10,620 nt of DNA from Herminiimonas sp. (GTDB taxonomy: Bacteria > Pseudomonadota > Gammaproteobacteria > Burkholderiales > Burkholderiaceae): contig JACMQD010000522.1 of NCBI GenBank assembly GCA_014377155.1, positions 1 to 10,620 of the forward strand, given 5' to 3'. The position numbers were made by a program, and so were the translations under genes. Of this stretch, positions 1 through 7,756 are shown piece by piece (positions within the stretch are counted from its first letter, which is position 1; the number at the start of each line of letters is the position of its first letter). The notes under the pieces are model-generated. The model saw nothing but the letters and a program-made list of their open reading frames with translations. It made no database searches and had not been told where the DNA came from.

Positions 1-305
1 ACGTCGCTCTTGGTGCTGCCGGCATCGGTGATCACCGTACCCACCTGGAGGTGTGGCTCAATGGCAGCGAGGATCGCCTCGGTCTGCGCCACCGGCGCGG
101 CAATGAGGATCAAGTCGGCTCCGCTGACGGCTTGCGCGATATCGGTGGTAGCGGCGTCGATGGTGCCCAGTTCGCGGGCACGCGCCAGCGATGTCGCCGT
201 ACGTCCGACACCCGTGACATGCTCGACTGCACGGGCATGCTTGAGCGCCAGCGCAAAGGAGCCGCCGATCAGCCCGACACCGAATATTGTGATTTTATTG
301 AGCAC
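1..305 (-). CDS. tyrA: Prephenate dehydrogenase, N-terminal part (runs off the window)
   Basis: NAD(P)-dependent oxidative decarboxylation of prephenate (or arogenate) on the tyrosine branch; cytoplasmic. Only the first 101 codons are present; the 3' end lies beyond position 1. The protein opens LNKITIFGVGLIGGSFALA, with the Rossmann GxGxxG at residues 9-14, followed by GVGR near residues 32-35 and a second strand around DLILIAAPV. The end of the second strand shows no obvious acidic residue, so cofactor preference cannot be read with confidence. I chose the GTG at 305-303 because it puts the Rossmann strand at the usual distance from the N-terminus and an in-frame stop lies eight codons upstream. 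No good ribosome binding site precedes it. It lies 112 bases after hisC on the same strand, as in the conserved aromatic supra-operon. Family identity is firm; the exact start is less so. Confidence 0.9.
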   Translation of the reverse strand, partial: MLNKITIFGVGLIGGSFALALKHARAVEHVTGVGRTATSLARARELGTIDAATTDIAQAVSGADLILIAAPVAQTEAILAAIEPHLQVGTVITDAGSTKSD

Positions 306-417
306 GAAGCAGAAGCAGGAAAATAGTCATCGTCAGTGTACAGGTGCCCGGCCCATTATCGCGTGAAGAGCAGCTTGGTGATTAGCGTACGTCAACCAGT
401 TGATCCGGAATTTTGTT

Positions 418-1524
418 TCAACTCAAAGCATTTTTCAGTGCGTCGATAAATGCGGCATTTTCTTCTGGTAGCCCGATCGAAATCCGCAGCCACTGTGGCA
501 AGCCATAGTTGGCTACCGGCCGCACGATGACGCCCTGCCTGAGAAGCGCCAGATTGACGCGGGCGCCAGCGCCATCGTCGCTGCCGACCCTGACCAGTAC
601 AAAATTGCCGAACGACGGCACGTATTCAAGATCGAGTTCCGCAAACGCCGCTGTCAGCTGTGCATACCCTGCCGCATTGAGCGCAGCGCTTTTCTGCAAA
701 AACGCCGTATCGTTGAGCGCGGCAATCGCCGCTGCCTGCGCCAGCGAATTGACATTGAATGGCTGTCGAATGCGGTTGAGCAGGTCAGTCACCGACGGTT
801 GCGCGATGCCAAAACCCACGCGCAGTCCCGCCAGGCCATAAGCCTTGGACATGGTGCGCGACACCAGCAGGTTCGGATACTTGCGGACCCAGGCGATGGA
901 TTCATATTGCAAATCGGCGGCGAGGAATTCGTTATACGCTTCGTCCAGTACTACCACTACCTGCGGCGGCACGGCGTCGAGGAATTTTTCAAGCGCCGCA
1001 GCGCCAATGAAAGTGCCGGTCGGATTATTGGGGTTGGCGATGAAAACGAGTTTGGTGTCGCCGGTGATCGCATCGAGCATCGCATCGAGGTCATGACCAT
1101 GGTCGCGGGCCGGTACCACGATCGCACGCGCACCGACCGCCTGAGTGGCCAGCGCGTACACCGCGAACGAATACTGTGCGTAGACGATGCCCTGCCCAGG
1201 TTGCACGAACGCGTGGGCGGCAAGTTCGAGGATATCGTTACTGCCATTACCCAGCGTGATCCAGTCTTGCGGCACGTCGTATTTGGCGGTGATGGCTGCT
1301 TTCAAGTCGAAGCCGTTGGCGTCAGGATAGCGACCGATGTCGGCCATTACTGCGAGCATGGCGGCTTTGGCCGACTCCGGCATGCCGAGCGGATTCTCGT
1401 TGGATGCAAGCTTGACGATGCGGGCTTCGTCGAGCCCGAATTCACGCGCGACTTCAGCGATGGGCCGGCCACTCTGGTAGGGCGCGAGGGCGCGAACATA
1501 GTCGGGGCCGAACTGCATAGACAT
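418..1524 (-). CDS. hisC: Histidinol-phosphate / aromatic aminotransferase (HisC family)
   Basis: PLP-dependent class I/II aminotransferase of the HisC family. It transaminates histidinol phosphate and, in this genomic position, very likely also phenylpyruvate and 4-hydroxyphenylpyruvate; the copy between pheA and tyrA is known as hisC2 or hisHb in Pseudomonas. With the start used here (368 aa) one sees SNENPLG near residues 41-47, ANPNNPTG at 163-170, the PLP-ring Asp in DEAY at 194-197, the Schiff-base lysine in SRTMSKAYGLAG at about K227, and the substrate-carboxylate Arg in LRISIG at about 347. The length is normal. Three in-frame ATGs lie close together (1536, 1524, 1518). I favour 1524 because GGA sits seven bases upstream and MSMQFGPDYVR resembles relatives; 1536 would add four residues. 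It follows pheA by 120 bases on the same strand. Whether it is the only hisC in the genome cannot be told from here. Confidence 0.93.
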   Translation of the reverse strand: MSMQFGPDYVRALAPYQSGRPIAEVAREFGLDEARIVKLASNENPLGMPESAKAAMLAVMADIGRYPDANGFDLKAAITAKYDVPQDWITLGNGSNDILELAAHAFVQPGQGIVYAQYSFAVYALATQAVGARAIVVPARDHGHDLDAMLDAITGDTKLVFIANPNNPTGTFIGAAALEKFLDAVPPQVVVVLDEAYNEFLAADLQYESIAWVRKYPNLLVSRTMSKAYGLAGLRVGFGIAQPSVTDLLNRIRQPFNVNSLAQAAAIAALNDTAFLQKSAALNAAGYAQLTAAFAELDLEYVPSFGNFVLVRVGSDDGAGARVNLALLRQGVIVRPVANYGLPQWLRISIGLPEENAAFIDALKNALS

Positions 1525-1644
1525 GAAAAATTCCAATCAAAAATCGTTATTCGATACGACGTTTGCAACTAGCTGCTCGACAGCGTCCGTCCTTGCAGAC
1601 CAAAAGAGCGACCGACGGCGGAACGCAACTCTGTTCGCACGTCC

Positions 1645-2724
1645 TTACAGACTGAACGGGTACGAACCCAGTACTTTGAAAAACGCTGCATTCTGCTGTA
1701 ACTCCACTAGCGCCTTCGCTACCTTGTCTTCCTGCGCATGACCTTCGACGTCGACATAAAAATAATATTCCCAGGTACCCATGCGCGCTGGCCGTGATTC
1801 GAAGCGCGTCATCGACACGCCGTGATTAGCCAGTGGCGCGAGCAGGTTATAGACCGCACCCGGCTTGTTCGGCACCGACAACACCAGGGACGTCTGGTCT
1901 CGGCCACTGGGTGTCGTGCGCAACCGTCCGACGACGGCAAAGCGCGTGCGATTGTGCGGATCGTCCTGCACGTGGGCGCTGATGACTTGCAAGTTGTAAG
2001 TTTGTACGGCGATCTCGCCGGCAATGGCCGCAATCGTCGGATCTTCGCTTGCCATGCGCGCTGCTTCTGCGTTCGATGCGACGGGCTGCCGTTCGATGTT
2101 CGGATAATGCTGGTTCAGGAACGCCTGGCACTGCGCCAGTGCCTGATAGTGCGCGCAGATGCGCGTCACGCCTTCCATTTTGCCGCTAGCGCTCATCAGG
2201 CTGTGATGCACGTGGATCGACACTTCGCTGCTGATGGCCAAGGTGGTTTGCAACAGCAGGTCAAGCGTGCGATTGATCGCGCCTTCGGTGGAATTCTCGA
2301 TCGGCACCACGCCAAAATCGGCGGTCCCGGCTTCCGCGGCCCGAAAGACTTCATCGATCGACGCGCATGGCAGCGCCTGCACTGCATGGCCGAATTGCTT
2401 GTAGACCGCCTGCTCGCTGAACGTACCGGCAGGTCCGAGGTAGGCCACCGTAACGCGCCGCTCCAGTGCACGGCAGGCCGACATGATTTCACGGAAGATC
2501 GTTTGCACGTCGCCGCCGTTGAGCGGCCCCGGATTACGCTGGACAACACTCTGCAATACCTGCGCCTCGCGCTCGGGTCGGAACACCGGGGCATTGGTAT
2601 CGGCCTTGACATGCCCGACTTCGAGCGCGACGCGCGCGCGGCGGCTCAGTAGGTCAAGGATTTGCGCATCGATCGCGTCGATCTGCACCCGCAAAGGCGC
2701 GAGTCGTTCGTCGGTTGTTGTCAT
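1645..2724 (-). CDS. pheA: Bifunctional chorismate mutase / prephenate dehydratase (P-protein)
   Basis: Converts chorismate to prephenate and then to phenylpyruvate, the committed steps to phenylalanine; cytoplasmic. The 359 residues show three domains in order. An AroQ-type chorismate mutase occupies about 1-90, with R12, the RRAR stretch at 28-31, K40 and R52-E53 matching the family's active-site pattern. A prephenate dehydratase follows at about 93-270, with GPAGTFSEQA at 97-106, PIENSTEGAI at 141-150 and the catalytic TRF at 260-262. A C-terminal ACT domain begins near 278, with the phenylalanine-binding ESRP at 309-312, so feedback inhibition by Phe is expected. The length is normal for fused PheA. 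The start at 2724 has AAGGAG and GAGG stretches about 10-15 bases upstream. It lies between serC and hisC on the same strand; the leader shows possible attenuation-like structure (separate entries). Confidence 0.97.
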   Translation of the reverse strand: MTTTDERLAPLRVQIDAIDAQILDLLSRRARVALEVGHVKADTNAPVFRPEREAQVLQSVVQRNPGPLNGGDVQTIFREIMSACRALERRVTVAYLGPAGTFSEQAVYKQFGHAVQALPCASIDEVFRAAEAGTADFGVVPIENSTEGAINRTLDLLLQTTLAISSEVSIHVHHSLMSASGKMEGVTRICAHYQALAQCQAFLNQHYPNIERQPVASNAEAARMASEDPTIAAIAGEIAVQTYNLQVISAHVQDDPHNRTRFAVVGRLRTTPSGRDQTSLVLSVPNKPGAVYNLLAPLANHGVSMTRFESRPARMGTWEYYFYVDVEGHAQEDKVAKALVELQQNAAFFKVLGSYPFSL

Positions 2725-2751
2725 TATGTAGTTGCCTCACTCCTTGCATCC

Positions 2752-2765
2752 CCGGCACACGCCGG
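2752..2765 (-). promoter_or_regulatory. Hairpin just upstream of the pheA ribosome binding site
   Basis: On the minus strand, CCGGC-GTGT-GCCGG forms a perfect 5-bp GC stem with a 4-base loop, a few bases before the AAGGAG of pheA and three bases after the stop codon of a small upstream ORF. No T-run follows, so it is not a classical terminator. The 5' arm with its next base (CCGGCG) is repeated exactly inside the upstream ORF at 2826-2831, so either copy could pair with the 3' arm. A regulatory role is inference; the pairing is visible. Confidence 0.35.
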
Positions 2766-2767
2766 AT

Positions 2768-2851
2768 TCAGAAATCGTCCCGAATCCGATACACGCCTGT
2801 CCATACAAGGCTGCTGAAAAAATGGCGCCGGACCAGACCACGATCCGACAT
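2768..2851 (-). CDS. Candidate 27-aa leader peptide upstream of pheA
   Basis: A 27-codon ORF lies in the serC-pheA spacer in the direction of transcription. It starts with ATG at 2851 and ends with TGA at 2768. An AGGGGG stretch eight bases before the ATG is a fair Shine-Dalgarno match (one G-U pair). The peptide begins MSDRGLVRRHFFSSL, contains an adjacent Phe pair at residues 11-12, one Trp, one Tyr and a final Phe, and stops 43 bases before the pheA ATG. This is the position expected for an aromatic-amino-acid leader peptide. Phe content (3 of 27) is modest compared with the E. coli pheA leader, and the ORF is short enough to occur by chance. I list it as a candidate only. Confidence 0.25.
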   Translation of the reverse strand: MSDRGLVRRHFFSSLVWTGVYRIRDDF

Positions 2852-2865
2852 CGCTGCTTCCCCCT

Positions 2866-2885
2866 GCTTCCTGATCTCAGGAAGC
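2866..2885 (-). repeat. Inverted repeat downstream of serC
   Basis: The arms GCTTCCTGA and TCAGGAAGC are perfectly complementary over 9 bases with two bases between them, giving a stem of about 7-8 bp with a 4-6 base loop in RNA. It starts 14 bases after the serC stop codon. No T-run follows on the minus strand, so it would not be a standard terminator. An RNA-stabilising or processing hairpin, or a structure affecting the small ORF that begins 15 bases downstream, are possible readings. Confidence 0.5.
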
Positions 2886-2898
2886 GACCAATGCACTA

Positions 2899-4002
2899 TC
2901 AGCCGTTTTTCTTTTCGAATTCTTTAAGGTAATCGACCAACGCCTGCACGCCGTCGATCGGCATGGCATTGTAGATCGATGCCCGCATGCCACCGACCGA
3001 CTTATGGCCTTTCAGCTGCAGCAAACGGCGCTCTTTGGCGCCGGCAAGGAAAGCATCGTTCAAACCTTCGTCGTGCAGGAAAAACGGGACGTTCATCCTT
3101 GACCGACAGTCTTGGTTCACCGGGTTATTGTAAAAATCCGTGGAATCAAGATAGCCGTACAACAGTACAGCTTTCTCGATATTGCGTTTTTCCATCGCCG
3201 CCACACCGCCCTGGCGCTTGAGCCACTGGAACACCAGTCCAGCGATGTAGATCGCATAAGTGGGTGGCGTGTTGTACATCGAATCATTGTCGGCGACGAT
3301 TTTCCAATCGAACGCAGACGGGCAGATCGGTAACGCATGGCCGATCAGATCCTCGCGCACGATCACCAGCGTCAGGCCGGCCGGGCCGATATTCTTTTGC
3401 GCGCCACCAAAAATGACGCCATAGCTTTCCACATCGATCACGCGCGACAGGATGTGCGACGACATGTCGGCCACCAGCGGCGCATCGCCAGTATCGGCCG
3501 CGATATCGGGCGTGAAGTTGTACTCGACACCGTTGATGGTTTCGTTGGTGCAGACGTGGACATAAGCAGCGTCTTTCGAAAGCTGCCAGCGCTCTCGTGC
3601 CGGAATCGCCGCGAACTCGATGTCTTCGGACGATGCCGCCACGTTGACATCAGCGTATTTTTTCGCTTCGTTCAGTGATTTCTTGGACCATATTCCGGTC
3701 GCGATGAAATCGACGGTCGCCGGTTGCGGTTTGCGCCCTAGCAGGTTCATCGGCACGATCGCGTTTTCGCCAATACCGCCGCCTTGCAGGAACAGCACCT
3801 TGTAATTATCCGGCACCGCCAGCAAATCGCGCAAGTCGCGCTGGGCGTCGGCGATGATTGACGTAAATTCCTTGCCGCGATGACTCATCTCCATGACCGA
3901 CATGCCGGAGCCGTGCCAGTCGAGCATCTCGTCTGACGCCTGCTGCAACACCTCGGGCGGCAGCACCGCCGGACCGGCCGAATAATTATAGACGCGCGTC
4001 AT
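2899..4002 (-). CDS. serC: Phosphoserine aminotransferase
   Basis: PLP enzyme that transaminates 3-phosphohydroxypyruvate to phosphoserine in serine synthesis; in bacteria with the DXP-independent PLP route it also acts on the 4-phosphohydroxythreonine precursor (PdxF role). Cytoplasmic. The 367 residues carry the hallmarks of the family: [15 protein letters not shown] at 5-19, the [10 protein letters not shown] stretch at 37-46, [10 protein letters not shown] near 72-81, DMSSHILSR at 179-187 and the PLP lysine K203 in [11 protein letters not shown]. The length is close to E. coli SerC (362). The start ATG overlaps the gyrA stop codon as ATGA, so translation is probably coupled to gyrA; no independent ribosome binding site is needed or obvious, since the upstream bases encode the acidic gyrA tail. 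It is the second gene of the gyrA-serC-pheA-hisC-tyrA run. Confidence 0.97.
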   Translation of the reverse strand: MTRVYNYSAGPAVLPPEVLQQASDEMLDWHGSGMSVMEMSHRGKEFTSIIADAQRDLRDLLAVPDNYKVLFLQGGGIGENAIVPMNLLGRKPQPATVDFIATGIWSKKSLNEAKKYADVNVAASSEDIEFAAIPARERWQLSKDAAYVHVCTNETINGVEYNFTPDIAADTGDAPLVADMSSHILSRVIDVESYGVIFGGAQKNIGPAGLTLVIVREDLIGHALPICPSAFDWKIVADNDSMYNTPPTYAIYIAGLVFQWLKRQGGVAAMEKRNIEKAVLLYGYLDSTDFYNNPVNQDCRSRMNVPFFLHDEGLNDAFLAGAKERRLLQLKGHKSVGGMRASIYNAMPIDGVQALVDYLKEFEKKNG

Positions 4003-6611
4003 TCTTCGTCCGCCTCGCCCAGTTGCTCCTCGACATCGGATTCGACGATACGCTGCAAGCCGCTGAGCTTGGTACCGCCTTCGACCGCGATCAGCGTCAC
4101 GCCCTGGGTTGCGCGCCCCATCTCGCGAATCTCGGCAACCCGGGTACGGATCAGCACGCCGCCGGTCGTGATGAGCATGATTTCATCGCTGGTATCGACC
4201 AGCGTCGCGGCCACCACGCGGCCGTTGCGTTCACTGGTCTGGATTGCGATCATGCCTTTGGTACCACGACCATGGCGGGTGTATTCGGTGATCGGCGTGC
4301 GCTTGCCAAAGCCGTTTTCGGTTGCTGTCAATACCGACTGCTGCTCGTTTTCCGCCACCAGCAAAGCGATGACTTGCTGACCGTCCTCCAGATTCATTCC
4401 GCGCACGCCGCGGGCAGTGCGGCCCATCGGCCGTACATCATTTTCATCGAAGCGCACTGCCTTGCCCGAATCCGAAAACAGCATCACGTCATGCTGGCCG
4501 TCGGTCAACGCCGCGCCGATCAGAAAATCGCCTTCGTCGAGATCGACCGCAATGATGCCGGCCTTGCGCGGATTGCTGAAGTCGCTCAATGGCGTCTTTT
4601 TGACAGTACCCAGGCTGGTTGACATGAAGATATAGCGGTCGTCGGGGAAGCTGCGGTTGTCACCTGACAACGGCAGGATGACGGTAATCTTTTCGCCATC
4701 CTGCAACGGGAACATGTTGACGATCGGCTTCCCGCGTGAGTTACGCGAGCCTTGCGGCACTTCCCAGATTTTCAGCCAGTACAGCCGGCCGCGATTGCTG
4801 AAGCAGAGGATATAGTCATGCGTGTTTCCCACGAAAAGCTGATCGATCCAGTCATCTTCCTTGGTCGCCATCGCTTGCTTGCCGCGGCCACCGCGCTTTT
4901 GGGCACGGTATTCGGAGACCGGCTGCGACTTCATGTAGCCGGTGTGCGACAACGTCACGACCATGTCTTGCGGCGTAATGAGGTCTTCGGTACCGAGATC
5001 GGTCGGATTGAGTTCGATATACGAGCGACGCTCGTCCTTGGCACCTGCGCCATATTCGTTCTTGATGGCGTTGAGCTCGTCGGTAATGATGACGGTCACG
5101 CGCTCCGGCTTTGACAGGATATCCAGCAGGTCGGCGATCTGCGCCATGACATCTTTGTATTCGTTGACGATTTTGTCTTGCTCGAGACCGGTCAGGCGTT
5201 GCAGCCGCATTTGCAGGATTTCCTGCGCCTGGTCGTCCGACAGCTTGTACAAGCCGTCCTTCTGGATACCGTAATGTTTCGGCAGGTTTTCGGGACGGAA
5301 AGCGTCGACACCGCCAGTACTTTCAGCACCGGTACGGGCCAGCATTTCACGAACAACCGACGAATCCCAGGCCCGCGCCATCAGGTCGACCTTGGCCACC
5401 GGCGGCGTCGGTGCCGCCTTGATGATGGCGATGAAGTCATCGATATTGGCCAGTGCCACAGCCAGGCCTTCGAGCACGTGGCCGCGCTCGCGCGCCTTGC
5501 GCAATTCGAATACGGTTCGACGCGTCACCACTTCGCGCCGATGCGACAAAAAGCATTCCAGCATCTGCTTGAGATTGAGCAGCTTTGGCTGGCCGTCGAC
5601 CAGCGCGACCATGTTCATACCAAACGTGTCTTGCAACTGCGTCTGCTTGTACAGGTTATTGAGAACCACTTCTGGCACTTCGCCACGCTTGAGTTCGATC
5701 ACGACGCGCATGCCGGACTTGTCGGACTCGTCGCGGATGTCGGAAATGCCTTCGAGTTTCTTGTCGCGCACCAGTTCTGCAATCCGCTCCAGCAACGACT
5801 TCTTGTTGACCTGATACGGTAGTTCATCAACAATAATCGCAGTGCGACTTTCCTTGCCGTACTCTTCGAAATGCGTCTTGGCACGCATGACGATACGGCC
5901 GCGCCCAGTGCGATAGCCGTCGCGCACGCCGGACACACCGTAGATGATGCCGGCAGTCGGAAAGTCGGGCGCCGGTATGATCTCGATCAGTTCATCGATC
6001 GTGCAGCCACCATTGCGCAAGACGTGCAGTGCGCCGTCGATGACTTCGGTAATGTTATGCGGCGGGATATTGGTCGCCATGCCCACTGCGATGCCGGACG
6101 AGCCGTTGATTAACAGGTTCGGGATTTTGGTCGGCAGCACCGATGGCTCGCGTTCCTTGCCATCATAGTTGGGGACGAAATCGACCGTATCCTTGTCGAT
6201 ATCGGCCAGGATCTCACTGGCAATTTTGTCGAGGCGACACTCTGTGTAACGCATGGCCGCCGCATTGTCGCCATCGACCGAACCGAAATTGCCTTGCCCG
6301 TCGACCAATGTGTAGCGCAGCGAAAAGTCCTGCGCCATCCGCACCAGCGTGTCATAGATGGACTGATCGCCATGCGGGTGAAATTTGCCCATCACTTCGC
6401 CTACTACGCGGGCACACTTGACGTATGGACGGTTGTACACGTTGTTCATCTCGTGCATCGCGAACAAGACGCGACGGTGCACGGGCTTGAGGCCATCGCG
6501 CACATCGGGCAGCGCACGGCCGACGATGACGCTCATCGCATAATCGAGATAACTCTTGCGCATTTCCTCTTCGAGGGAAATCGGTATTGTTTCTTTAGCG
6601 AATTGATCCAT
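3999..6611 (-). CDS. gyrA: DNA gyrase subunit A
   Basis: Breaks and rejoins DNA in the A2B2 gyrase that introduces negative supercoils. The 870 residues align without gaps to E. coli GyrA through the catalytic region: [20 protein letters not shown] at 21-40, HPHGD at 78-82, and catalytic Y122 in AAMRYTE. The GyrA box QKRGGRGK at 571-578 marks the first blade of the C-terminal DNA-wrapping beta-pinwheel, and the protein ends in an acidic tail (about 856-870), as in many GyrAs. Residue 83, Ser in E. coli and a main quinolone-resistance position, is Gln here (codon CAG at 6365-6363), followed by S84, I85, Y86 and D87. The N-terminus is collinear with E. coli, which supports the ATG at 6611, though no clear Shine-Dalgarno lies before it. 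It is transcribed divergently from the ompA-like pair and overlaps serC by 4 bases. Confidence 0.98.
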   Translation of the reverse strand: MDQFAKETIPISLEEEMRKSYLDYAMSVIVGRALPDVRDGLKPVHRRVLFAMHEMNNVYNRPYVKCARVVGEVMGKFHPHGDQSIYDTLVRMAQDFSLRYTLVDGQGNFGSVDGDNAAAMRYTECRLDKIASEILADIDKDTVDFVPNYDGKEREPSVLPTKIPNLLINGSSGIAVGMATNIPPHNITEVIDGALHVLRNGGCTIDELIEIIPAPDFPTAGIIYGVSGVRDGYRTGRGRIVMRAKTHFEEYGKESRTAIIVDELPYQVNKKSLLERIAELVRDKKLEGISDIRDESDKSGMRVVIELKRGEVPEVVLNNLYKQTQLQDTFGMNMVALVDGQPKLLNLKQMLECFLSHRREVVTRRTVFELRKARERGHVLEGLAVALANIDDFIAIIKAAPTPPVAKVDLMARAWDSSVVREMLARTGAESTGGVDAFRPENLPKHYGIQKDGLYKLSDDQAQEILQMRLQRLTGLEQDKIVNEYKDVMAQIADLLDILSKPERVTVIITDELNAIKNEYGAGAKDERRSYIELNPTDLGTEDLITPQDMVVTLSHTGYMKSQPVSEYRAQKRGGRGKQAMATKEDDWIDQLFVGNTHDYILCFSNRGRLYWLKIWEVPQGSRNSRGKPIVNMFPLQDGEKITVILPLSGDNRSFPDDRYIFMSTSLGTVKKTPLSDFSNPRKAGIIAVDLDEGDFLIGAALTDGQHDVMLFSDSGKAVRFDENDVRPMGRTARGVRGMNLEDGQQVIALLVAENEQQSVLTATENGFGKRTPITEYTRHGRGTKGMIAIQTSERNGRVVAATLVDTSDEIMLITTGGVLIRTRVAEIREMGRATQGVTLIAVEGGTKLSGLQRIVESDVEEQLGEADEE

Positions 6612-6685
6612 TGGCGGGTCTGCTGCTTTCTGGCTTGGTTGGAGTTTTCATTTGCGGTCTGCGTAGGCGCCGGCCGAAACGGAGA

Positions 6686-6694
6686 ATTTTACCA
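6686..6694 (-). promoter_or_regulatory. Candidate extended -10 promoter element for gyrA
   Basis: On the minus strand, TGG followed by TAAAAT gives an extended -10 (TGn plus a 5/6 match to TATAAT). Transcription would start near 6679, leaving a leader of about 70 bases before the gyrA ATG. The sequence about 17 bases upstream (ATGAAG) is a poor -35, which extended -10 promoters tolerate. The rest of the 230-base divergent spacer (6612-6841) holds no gene I can support. A perfect TTGACA at 6729-6734 on the plus strand has no partner -10 at a proper distance. The call is from motif match only. Confidence 0.4.
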
Positions 6695-6841
6695 TGCACC
6701 CAATGTCCCTTCATCGCTTTGCGTTGCATTGACAACCATTAATGACGCCTCAGAAACCGCTGTCCGACTTGAAAAATATGCTTAAATGCGACTTGGCAAA
6801 TTCATACATGGCATAGCGTAACAATTTAACAGAGACGACTT

Positions 6842-7531
6842 ATGTTTAATAAAGTGGCGCTTGGTGTAGTTCTTGCGAGTTGCATTACAACGGCTGCAGC
6901 GCAATCGCTGACTAATATACAAACCAGGAAAGATTCCAGCGCTTATGTCGAGGATGCGCGCGGCGTTGTCGTGCGCAGCGGTTTCGGCTTGTGCTGGCGC
7001 ACAGGATACTGGACGCCACCCGATTCCTTGGCAGGATGCGATGGCGAGCTGGCACCACCAGTGTTAAAGGTTACTGCACCGGCCCCTGCCGCTGCCCCTG
7101 CCCCTGCCGCCGTTTCTGTCGAACCGATCGCACCAGTTGCCACGAAGCGTTGTGATTTCAACATTTCCCTCTCGCATGAGCAGACCTTTGAATTCGACCG
7201 GGCGATTTTGACAAGCGACGCAAAATCACGCATCGATTCCGAAGTGATCGGGAAATTGACCGGTTGTGCAAAAACCGATCTTATCGCTGTGACAGGACAT
7301 ACAGATCGAATCGGCTCCGCACAATACAATAAAGCGTTGTCACAAAAGAGAGCCGCTGTGGTTGCAAGTTATCTCACTGACAACGGTGTTTCAGCACCGG
7401 TTACGGCGCTGGGGATGGGGATGAACCAGCCGGTCAAAAATTGCGCCGGAAAAACTGTTAATAAAGAATTGATTCGATGTCTTGCACCAAATCGGCGTGT
7501 CGTTATTGAGACAAAAACCGATGCCAAATAA
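6842..7531 (+). CDS. Barrel-less OmpA-family protein, first of a tandem pair
   Basis: Predicted exported, peptidoglycan-binding envelope protein of 229 aa. An N-terminal signal (MFNKVALGVVLASCITTAAA) is most simply cleaved near AAA-Q at 20/21. A module at about 32-72 follows, with FGLCWRTGYWTP and GCDGE (C51, C66). Then come a Pro/Ala linker (about 79-99) and an OmpA-type C-terminal domain (about 104-225) with FEFDRAIL, GHTD (D155) and LSQKRA (R170), the Asp/Arg pair that contacts diaminopimelate in this family. The loop from C201 to C213, ending in RCLAPNRRV, has the same cysteine spacing as C290-C302 of E. coli OmpA. There is no room for an eight-strand barrel, so it is probably periplasmic, RmpM-like, helping anchor the outer membrane or porins. 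LASC at 11-14 also resembles a lipobox. The ribosome binding site is weak and no promoter is convincing. Similar architecture downstream suggests duplication. Confidence 0.85.
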   Translation: MFNKVALGVVLASCITTAAAQSLTNIQTRKDSSAYVEDARGVVVRSGFGLCWRTGYWTPPDSLAGCDGELAPPVLKVTAPAPAAAPAPAAVSVEPIAPVATKRCDFNISLSHEQTFEFDRAILTSDAKSRIDSEVIGKLTGCAKTDLIAVTGHTDRIGSAQYNKALSQKRAAVVASYLTDNGVSAPVTALGMGMNQPVKNCAGKTVNKELIRCLAPNRRVVIETKTDAK

Positions 7532-7756
7532 AATTGTGCAGATTCGGATTTGAATGGCGTTTCCGGCAGGCTTCGTGTATTCCTACAAAACTTTCTGGAA
7601 AAGCCTGATCAGCGCTGCAATAACGTTGCGAAAACACGACAAAGAAACAAAATCGACGATTGGGCTATTTGACAACCTTCGCCGCCCCTGCTGGCGTGTG
7701 GCAAAATGGAGATAAGTTAAATCATTGCATGCAGACAATCTCTACATATGTGATGT

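Noticed and set aside
1541..1560. Possible terminator between pheA and hisC (ATCG-AATAA-CGAT then T5 on the minus strand)
   Set aside because: Only a 4-bp AT-containing stem, located just before the hisC start within an expected operon; too weak to call.
799..1572. 257-codon plus-strand ORF opposite hisC
   Set aside because: It is antisense to a well-supported hisC, has an Arg/Gly/His-rich composition typical of a mirror frame, and shows no recognisable domain.
1822..2652. 276-codon plus-strand ORF opposite pheA
   Set aside because: Antisense shadow of the PheA frame; composition rich in Arg, His and Gln and no family motif.
6729..6734. Perfect TTGACA as -35 of a promoter for the first OmpA-like gene
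   Set aside because: At 16-18 bases downstream there is no plausible -10 (AGAAAC region), so the hexamer alone is not evidence.
7567..7607. Inverted repeat CAGGCTT/AAGCCTG as a terminator for the first OmpA-like gene
   Set aside because: The loop is 27 bases and no T-run follows; noted in the spacer entry but not called a terminator.
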